Source of the DNA: Ischnura elegans
Taxonomy: Eukaryota > Arthropoda > Insecta > Odonata > Coenagrionidae
Direction: 5' to 3'
NCBI RefSeq assembly: GCF_921293095.1
Contig: NC_060248.1
Location: 129,654,972-129,718,971 of the forward strand
DNA length: 64,000 nucleotides
Below are positions 59,066-64,000 of this stretch, in pieces. The number at the start of each line of letters is the position of its first letter. Within the stretch, counting starts at the first letter, position 1. The notes under the pieces are model-generated. The model had not been told where the DNA came from. It saw only the letters and a program-made list of their open reading frames with translations, and made no database searches. The translations under genes were made by a program, and so were the position numbers.

Positions 59066-60080
59066 TATTAGGATAGGTAAAAGTACTCAGGACGCTTGAA
59101 AAACTTAATCACCCCAATTTTTCAGTCCATTAAATGTAATAAATAAACCACTGCTGTATACATAGTTATAAAAAAGCCTTTGATACAATAAAATACAAGA
59201 TGTTTTTGGATAAACAACATATTGCAGAAATTCGTAGCATTTCTATAAAGTCATTTCGAAAGTTTCTTGACTGCGCGCTTAAAGTTTTTAAGGTACTACA
59301 ATAGTCATAGAAGTTCCGAAAATATTTGTTCTGGAGTGGTTCAAGGATCAACGTTAGGTCCAATATCATTTTTATTGTAAATCAATCATCTGTGTAATCT
59401 AAATTTCGGTGGTAAACTAACCGCCTTTGCGGATAACCTAGTCCTGTCTTACAAAAGTGTGAACCGGATTGATTTACAGCAAAGCATACATAAAATGTGA
59501 TATAAACGATATCAACCAATGGTTTGCATCGAACAAACTTAAATTGAGCGAGAAAACCTAAATTATGTTAAAATTTATACAACAGCTTCCCTATTGACTA
59601 ATGTTGTGTAACGTTCTTCCAAGCGTACTAAAATGACATGCTGACAGTTTCACACTGGTTCGAGTTGAGGAATACCATGGATTAGCAATTGATGAGCATC
59701 TAAAATGGAAGCATAATACAAATAACATTGCAAATAGTTTGAAAAATTGTAGAACGAAACACTACTTTATTCGTAATAAGTGTTCTTTAACTGTGATTTA
59801 CAATATTTATTATGCTATCGTATATTCTGGGGTAAGTTATGGTATGTTGAGCTAGGCTAGTGCATTTAAAATTCGCTCAAACGTACACATACAGCTCTAA
59901 GAGCAATCACACTTGCTCCTGCAGCCGGAGCAGATGGCCTTTCACTCTCTTTTCCAATAATTTTTAAACTGCAGGTACTTACTACCCCTGAGACACTGAT
60001 ACATCTATTAGATGCTAAGGTTTTCTACCTTCGTGGTGGTGGAGGTAGTCCAAAAGTCTTGGATGAGCCCCAATAATACT

Positions 60081-60774
60081 ATCTACGAACAAATTCTTCA
60101 TATGAATTGCCCAAACTCAATGTTATTTTATTAAAGGCAGCTTTATTTTCTTGGGACCAAAAATTTGCACTAGTTTGCGAAAAACAATCAATGAGAGTAA
60201 CAACATGTATACGACTACGAGAGTAACAACATATATACCTTCCTTAAGCAAGTGAACCTGGCTGTATACTAAAAAAATATTATAGGGGATATCTAATAGA
60301 ACTATTTTCAAACCATATTCCTTTTTTATTGTTAATTCCATTTTTAGTTTATATTTACTGTGTGTTTCAAATGTATCAAAAGTTCATCTGGAAGGCATTT
60401 CTTGTTTCGCAGCAATATGTAAAGAATTACGACTGTATTTCTGAAGGTGATCCCTCCAACAGACAATAGACTCTAGGTCAACAATAGCTCCAAAATTATT
60501 TATGTATGTATGATATTTAACTTTTTAAATTGTTTAAGGAGAAATACATGTAACTATTATGGAGGACTGATGATAAAAATAAAAGGTAGGCATTTCACCA
60601 TTGCAAGTCAAAGCCAATGGTTAAAATCAACGGGAAACTTAAAAACGATAAACACGTTTTATTACATTTGGGTTTTAGACGCTTGCATTAATATGGCGAC
60701 AGGTATGAATAAAACCGTAGGAGAAAAATATGACTGAATGATCGGCTCACTATTGTACAATTGGCTTCATAAGT
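60081..60774. other. Intergenic, nothing recognised
   Basis: AT-rich. An imperfect internal duplication, GAGTAACAACATxTATAC, occurs near 60195 and 60222. No gene. Confidence 0.4.
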
Positions 60775-61110
60775 AAATGTCTAGTTGCGACAGGCCACAG
60801 ATAGTAGGCATAATTCGCTTGACATTTTTCCACTTTGGAAAACAGGCACGACAAGAAGAGGAAGACTCAGAGAAAATCATATTTGAACAACACTATATTT
60901 CCAGTTCCCTCAGAAACGATAATAAGAGATTTTTTTCGAATGGATGAATAATTGAATGTTTTCCTCCCGCACGATAAAAGAATTTAATAAATTCTGGGTA
61001 GGACTTCGTCACAGCCTTTCCTTTTTATTCGTTGACGGCTGGTTTCCTAACACCCCCTGCCACACGCTTATTGACGCGGCTTGCTGCGTAGTATACATAT
61101 GTAGAAGAGT
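60775..61110 (+). mobile_element. CR1-like LINE 3' fragment
   Basis: Ends TTTCCTAACACCCCCTGCCA, CACGCTTATTGACGCGGCTT and GTAGTATACATATGTAG, homologous to the 3' terminus at 52240-52308. The preceding 250 bases parallel the 52070-52240 stretch (CAACACTATATTTCCAG, AATAAGAGATTTTTTTCG). 5'-truncated. Confidence 0.75.
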
Positions 61111-61944
61111 AGGTACTGAGAAGAAGTAAAGGGGGAAGCTTCGCCTAAAATATTGTGCACGAAAGTCTGCTCGTAGTCTAGACCCTATGTGGGAGGTCAA
61201 TGGAAAAAATTCGCAAAGTAACCGATCTACCACCACAAATGTTTTCACAGGAAAACTCCTGATTGGTTTCACAGGATCAAATCCAGACCTCTAAGGTCTC
61301 CCCTGTCATCACACCACCAACCCTCACCTCACATTCGATATTACATCCCTTAAGTCTTCCCCTTCATGATTTTGAAACGTCATTCATTTGATATGTCTTT
61401 CAAAACTAAAGTTATGCGAGCATTTATTGAAAGAACGAAATTTGAGTTGCGGTTGGTTCGGCATAGTTATAATTTCAGGCATTCGAGAGAAAAGAAAAGA
61501 AAATCATATTTTGTAACAAATGAAAATGACGAGTCATTATCATTAGTCAATGTTGACCTGTAATTGATTGAAACATGCTAATAATTAGTGGAAACTATTG
61601 TGCATCCTTGCATAGATGTGGAAGAAGTGTACTTGGTATTTTGTGACGTGTTCTAGATCAATGAATTTATATCAGTATCAAGCATTTCTTTTTCTTACAG
61701 ATATCCTTATAGATTGCCTCCTATTCCCTTAGGCAGCAGAGATAAGAGGTCTTAAGCATTTTCACGCCTAATTTGGGGGAAAGGAACCCTACTCATATGT
61801 ATGATAACAAGAAAGTTAGTTTTAGCCACGATGAGAAATACGAGAACAGGCCGGGTCGTTGTGCGCAAGTTAGTCGAAGTAAGCTAAAATCATGCATTGG
61901 GCAATTATAAATAAACGGCTCTTAAGACAGTTATTTGACTTTAA
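61111..61944. other. Intergenic, nothing recognised
   Basis: A 65-residue basic open frame (61366-61563) has no recognised motif. Otherwise AT-rich with no repeat seen. Confidence 0.35.
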
Positions 61945-62145
61945 TGCCTACCGACTGAGAAATTGAAAAAATTATCACGAAGTGAAAGGAGAGCCTGGAC
62001 TGCCCAACAGTGAACCAAGCACTAGAGACCCACGCCGCTAAGTATTTCGCTGCAGCCCTTAGAAGGCAAAATGTCACAATAGGGTCGATTACTCAGACAA
62101 GGAACCGCAATTCATTATTAGAATTCGGTTGATGAAGTGGGAAGA
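61945..62145 (+). repeat. Dispersed repeat pair, copy 1 (copy 2 at 63800-63982)
   Basis: Shared in order with 63800-63982: CCTACCGACTGAGAA, AGTGAACCAAGC, TATTTCGCTGCAG, GGCAAAATG(T/C)CAC, GAACCGCAATTCATTAT and ATTCGGT...AAGTGGG. About 75 percent alike by eye. No inverted ends noted; copy 2 runs close to the window edge. Confidence 0.7.
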
Positions 62146-62396
62146 TTACTTACGAGGAAAAATGATTTTCTTCACTCAGCCATTCTCTGTTTAAAATGAA
62201 AAGATACGAGAAGGTACCCCCACATATCATGAGTTGGTGAAGCCATTACATCTCTGATAAATCAGAACCGATCAGAGAGGGAAAGCATTTCTAACTAGAG
62301 AACCGTCTAGTTGCTCTCTTACAATGAAAGCCTAACCTTGCGAGACTAATAATTGTTGTATTTATTTTGTAAGCAGTTATTTTTTAATTGTACGCA

Positions 62397-62563
62397 CAGT
62401 GGTGAATCTATGGGGGGGGGGCTAAGGGGACCATAGCCCCCCCCACCCTTGGGTGTCCAATTCACTTTAGATAAAATAGTTATTTTATTCGGACCCCCAC
62501 TACTGCTGGTCGGCAAACCCCCACTTAGCCTCCCCCCTTTTCCCTATTCTGGATCCGCCACTG
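62397..62563. mobile_element. hAT-type MITE of the CAGTGGCGGATCCAG family
   Basis: Left end CAGTGGTGAATCTATGGGGG, right end TTCTGGATCCGCCACTG. Interior GGGTGTCCAATTCACTTTAG and ACCCCCACTACTGCTGG match the copies at 11294 and 17170. No target duplication is visible. Confidence 0.75.
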
Positions 62564-63799
62564 CTGATCCGCATCTTACTATATTTCTACTGTTTTCATT
62601 CATGTAATGAAAGTGTTACCGTCGGAAGAAATAATTAAAATAAGCGGCAATTAACTTCGCTTGTTACGCGAGAGATGCTTGGGAGTATCTAGGGGCGGTG
62701 ACTCGCTCCGCATTAATTTGTGACGGTATCAAATTTTCTGCCAGAGTCTCGACGCCTACGATTTTTCACCGAGAATTGCTCGATAAGTGGACGACGGGTT
62801 GTAAACGGAAAAATTTGTCCGTGCCATTATCAAAATCGACGATAAAAGAAAGTCCTAAACTGGTCTATTGTGTCAAAAACAAGTGTGAGCTCAAATAAAG
62901 ACGTATCACTCGAGCTGAGAAATAGATCGAAGTAAGAATGGTGCATAGGAGGCAAAGGAGACAAGTAAGCTGGGCAAATCGCAGTGCGCAAGTCATTCAA
63001 ATTAACCTATAATGCTGATTATTCATGGTTATAGGTAAACCTATTTATCTGAATGAAGCTGAACAAAACTGTAAATCCTCGCAATGGATTAACATGACGA
63101 CTATTAACTTATCACTGTGAAGCTGAAACATACGTTTCATTCGTTGATGATTGAAACATAATTCTAAAAAGGTTTCTTGAATGTTCTCGTGATACATGAC
63201 CCTACCTAATGCCACCTCATTGCATAAAATTTTTGAGTATATTTTGGATATTTTTTCCTGGGAGTCTCCCTCGCGGAGAAACAAAGCAGACAGAGGAATC
63301 TATGTCGAGAAAAAGTTTACAATGCCCGTGAATCACCAAATGAATGGTCACCACGTCGTTAAATAGTTCTACTTTGCGAGTGCATTGAGACAATGTGAAG
63401 TAAAAGCAAAATGTAAATGAAGCAAAGGCTAAAGGAAGCGAATGAACCACCAAGGATATATAAAATTAAAATGAACGAAAATTTGACTGACTTACCATAT
63501 CTTAATCAGCACACCTCTTCCATGTGACCTTATAAGGATTTCCCGCAAAATCTGATTTCACTTCACACAATCGACAGCGACAACGGATTTGCATTGCTGT
63601 AAAGAAAGAAAAATAACAAATTAAATTTCGCATCGACTTAGTGCTCGATTCAAACGATTACTATCCTTTGTAAACCTCTAGCCACACTATAAATATTATC
63701 ACTAGAAAGAATTAAAATATGCGAGAATGTCTGAGTGAGCCATATTGATACATTTTTCAAGTAGAAATAAACGAAATTAAAAAAAATTTATTGGAATTC
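62564..63799. other. Intergenic, nothing recognised
   Basis: Several short open frames on both strands without recognisable motifs. No tandem or inverted repeat noticed. Confidence 0.4.
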
Positions 63800-63982
63800 A
63801 ATCCCTACCGACTGAGAATTTAAACAAAATTCGTTCCTAATAGTGAACCAAGCGCTGCTAGTAGTCACCAGTAGTCACCCATGTATTTCGCTGCAGTATT
63901 TAGGAGGCAAAATGCCACGGTAGATTTTTAAGACCCGAACCGCAATTCATTATACGTATTCGGTAAATGGAAGTGGGGACAT
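63800..63982 (+). repeat. Dispersed repeat pair, copy 2
   Basis: Homologous to 61945-62145. It contains an internal short tandem, AGTAGTCACC occurring twice near 63860-63880, that the first copy lacks. Confidence 0.65.
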
Positions 63983-64000
63983 TGTATTAGTTAAGAGGAA

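Larger units (their letters stand above)
55150..60080 (+). pseudogene. LINE ORF2 remnant carrying nested insertions
   Basis: Starts with an endonuclease N-terminus (LIVHQNIRSVRRNFNLLLSH, then LPDIIALNEIGI) and further fragments (GVLAFIRHDIT). The reverse transcriptase begins near 56590 (LPNVRFPASLKQEIIVPVRE, NYRPISLL). It is interrupted at 56794-59065, then resumes with KKAFDTIKYKMFLDKQ, SGVVQGSTLGPISFLL and LTAFADNLVLSYKS. There the catalytic box reads FADN instead of FADD, a disabling change if not already dead. Many stops and frameshifts. ORF1 of the same element lies just upstream at 52656-55095, in the usual order. Confidence 0.8.

Overview
The window is eukaryotic nuclear DNA from an arthropod, most likely an insect. 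Genes have spliced exons with GT..AG boundaries, introns are AT-rich, dispersed repeats are abundant, and the host proteins read like insect or animal orthologues. I cannot name the species from sequence alone. Host genes fill only the first third. The rest is a graveyard of transposable elements.

Host genes: (1) a TCAIM-like mitochondrial protein gene on the minus strand (about 2976-6267; its 3' exons lie outside the window or were not recognised); (2) a short STMP1/DUF4535-like mitochondrial membrane microprotein on the plus strand (7190-7706, three tiny exons), head-to-head with TCAIM; (3) EMC4, subunit 4 of the ER membrane protein complex, minus strand (12826-13599, four exons, complete reading frame of 174 residues); (4) prohibitin 1, minus strand (18192-22827, six exons, complete reading frame of 273 residues). 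For the last three, all splice phases join and the summed exon lengths are multiples of three. Three of the four products act in mitochondria.

Mobile DNA: tRNA-derived SINEs (864, 25135, 26020, perhaps 48210). At least five hAT-type non-autonomous elements, four of them with recognisable 8-bp target duplications (8376, 11294, 17170, 40216). A family of roughly 660-bp inverted-repeat elements in four copies. A 1278-bp foldback-like element made of TGTTCA-type repeats, inserted in a Penelope-like GIY-YIG remnant (14967-16244). CR1-like LINE remnants with ATGTAG-type 3' ends. A nearly intact jockey-superfamily LINE with one in-frame stop (44668-47791). A heavily decayed PHD/FP-domain LINE (52656-60080) carrying an insertion in ORF1 and a Russian-doll insertion in ORF2.

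Tandem arrays: between 32.1 and 34.0 kb there are two unrelated tandem arrays with nearly the same period (about 320-325 bp), followed by a diverged duplicate at 34.6-35.0 kb. No rRNA, intact tRNA, CRISPR array or bacterial operon is present. Identifications rest on reading translated motifs against remembered family features; no database search was run.
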